Shown here in pieces: positions 15,649-16,504 of a DNA stretch of 16,504 nucleotides; the first letter of the stretch is position 1, and each line of letters begins with the position of its first letter. This DNA comes from Oribacterium sp. GTDB taxonomy: Bacteria > Bacillota_A > Clostridia > Lachnospirales > Lachnospiraceae. The notes beneath the pieces are model-generated. The model was given only the letters and a program-made list of their open reading frames with translations. It was not told where the DNA came from and searched no databases. The position numbers and the translations under genes are program-made. The stretch lies in the NCBI GenBank assembly GCA_017940955.1, contig JAGAXP010000125.1, positions 1 through 16,504 of the forward strand. Reading direction: 5' to 3'.

Positions 15649-16128
15649 TTACTTATCTTTATTTATTGCTTCGGTTTCATCTTTCGACTTCTTGCTATCA
15701 TTTAATTCATCCATATACCCAGCAGTGACAATTCCAGCCGGTAATGCAACTATCGCTATTCCAAAGACTGAAGAGATCATGGTTAATACTCTTCCCGCAG
15801 TAGAAACAGCATATATATCTCCGTAACCAACAGTCGTAAGTGAAACTGTTGCCCAGTATACTGCATCAAAAAAAGTAGGAAATGTCTCTGGTTCAACGCT
15901 TATAACAACAAGCGCAGATACCAAGATATATCCACAAGCTAAGCCGCAGACCACCAGCAGAGACTCCTTTTGCTTCTTAAACACATTAATGATTATTGTG
16001 ATACTCTTGGAGTATCTAATAACCTTAAATACTCTAAAGACCCGCAAGGTTCTAAACAATCTGAATACTTTTAAAACTCTCAAAGCTCCATTAACCGCTA
16101 TGATCGATGGCAGAATAGATAATAAGTC
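15649..16128 (-). pseudogene. Voltage-gated potassium channel, 5'-truncated at the virB4 junction
   Basis: The frame retains the end of S3 (DLLSILPSII), an Arg-rich S4 (RVLKVFRLFRTLRVFRVFK), S5 and a pore loop with the selectivity filter TVGYGD. It ends with S6 (IAIVALPAGIVTAGY) and a charged C-terminal tail. S1, S2 and the native start are missing. Homology begins at about 16128, where the sequence changes to a VirB4 gene in another frame. The only usable start in frame is a TTG at 16083 with GGAG too close to it, so translation is doubtful. An intact relative would be about 230-260 residues. The original gene was probably the first of the operon. Confidence 0.82.
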
Positions 16129-16504
16129 AAGTGGAACTCGTCACAGTAGTAACGGGTAGCCACCCTGCGCTCACGGTTACGGGAAACCCTGTTCCAGACC
16201 GCATCCTGCACGATCAGCATCCCAAGTTCTTTTAACTGCTTACCCAAGTCTCTGATGTCAAAACATACGATTCTGTTCTGACTGTCAACATTGGTACGAT
16301 GATTGAAATAGTTCTGAGAACCATGCACATATAAAACAAGGCTGTTGGCAATACGCACCGCCTTCTGCTTTGCATCAATGGCAAGCTCTTCTGATACCGC
16401 CTTGTCCGGCTCATACTTAACCAGTGCGTTATATAAGTCCTCCAATATAGGCATCTTCTCCGGTCTCGGCTCCTTGAAATACTCATCATAAATACCCTCG
16501 ATAC
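16098..16504 (-). pseudogene. VirB4/TraE-type conjugation ATPase fragment
   Basis: From the right edge the minus strand reads EYFKEPRPEKMPILEDLYNA, then IVCFDIRDLGKQLKELGM and ATRYYCDEFHL. This is the C-terminal ATPase region of the VirB4-like protein of Tn1549/CTn-type conjugative elements, and DEFHL is its Walker B. The family then continues with LLLKEEQT-like sequence, but here it reads TYYLFCHRS and stops, because the DNA has switched to channel gene sequence at about 16126-16135. The gene's 5' part lies beyond the window. The product would lack the rest of the ATPase domain. Confidence 0.85.

Overview
The window looks like accessory DNA from a gut-type Firmicute, most likely a Lachnospiraceae/Clostridia member. 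The reasons are strong AGGAGG-type ribosome binding sites, moderate to low GC, and small proteins (DUF3847, DUF6076, an excisionase-like HTH protein) typical of Clostridial mobile elements. Both ends are broken pieces of conjugation genes of the Tn1549/CTn type. At the left edge (1-96, minus) is a piece of a SNF2-like helicase. At the right edge (about 16126-16504, minus) is a piece of a VirB4/TraE-type ATPase cut right after its DEFHL Walker B. No tRNA, rRNA or CRISPR array was seen.

Left part (about 97-4620): a mobilization module. It has a MobQ (MobA/MobL) relaxase at 149-2008 with an unusual C-terminal tail resembling the DUF4368 tail of TnpX-type serine recombinases. This is translationally coupled to a DUF3847 protein. 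Upstream lies a hairpin-rich non-coding region (2459-2658) with an RSF1010-like nic core, AAGTGCGC, next to a 9-bp inverted repeat, so it is a probable oriT. Then come a terminator, an excisionase-like HTH gene, about 480 bases without a convincing gene, and a plus-strand DUF6076 zinc-finger gene. No recombinase or integrase catalytic domain is present.

Right part (4631-16128): one long minus-strand operon with gaps of about 50 bases or less. In transcription order it encodes a 5'-truncated voltage-gated K+ channel, a CFI-box protein, a zinc-ribbon membrane protein, a DUF4236 protein, a 1212-residue protein with four AAA+ modules, a small multi-pass membrane protein, a single-pass membrane protein, a membrane protein with a Glu/Ala/Lys helix and a Cys/His C-terminus, a membrane-anchored ComEC-like metallo-beta-lactamase-fold hydrolase, a PIN-domain protein and a 68-residue partner. 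The set suggests an envelope-associated, ATP-driven system with a secreted nuclease-like or hydrolase-like arm and a toxin-antitoxin-like tail. I do not recognise it as a named system.

The two flanking conjugation genes are different, so the window cannot be one simple insertion into one gene. It may reflect nested insertion plus deletion, recombination between two elements, or an assembly join. The channel gene lost its start at the virB4 junction. An internal promoter candidate (15229-15257) could still drive the genes from the zinc-ribbon protein onward.
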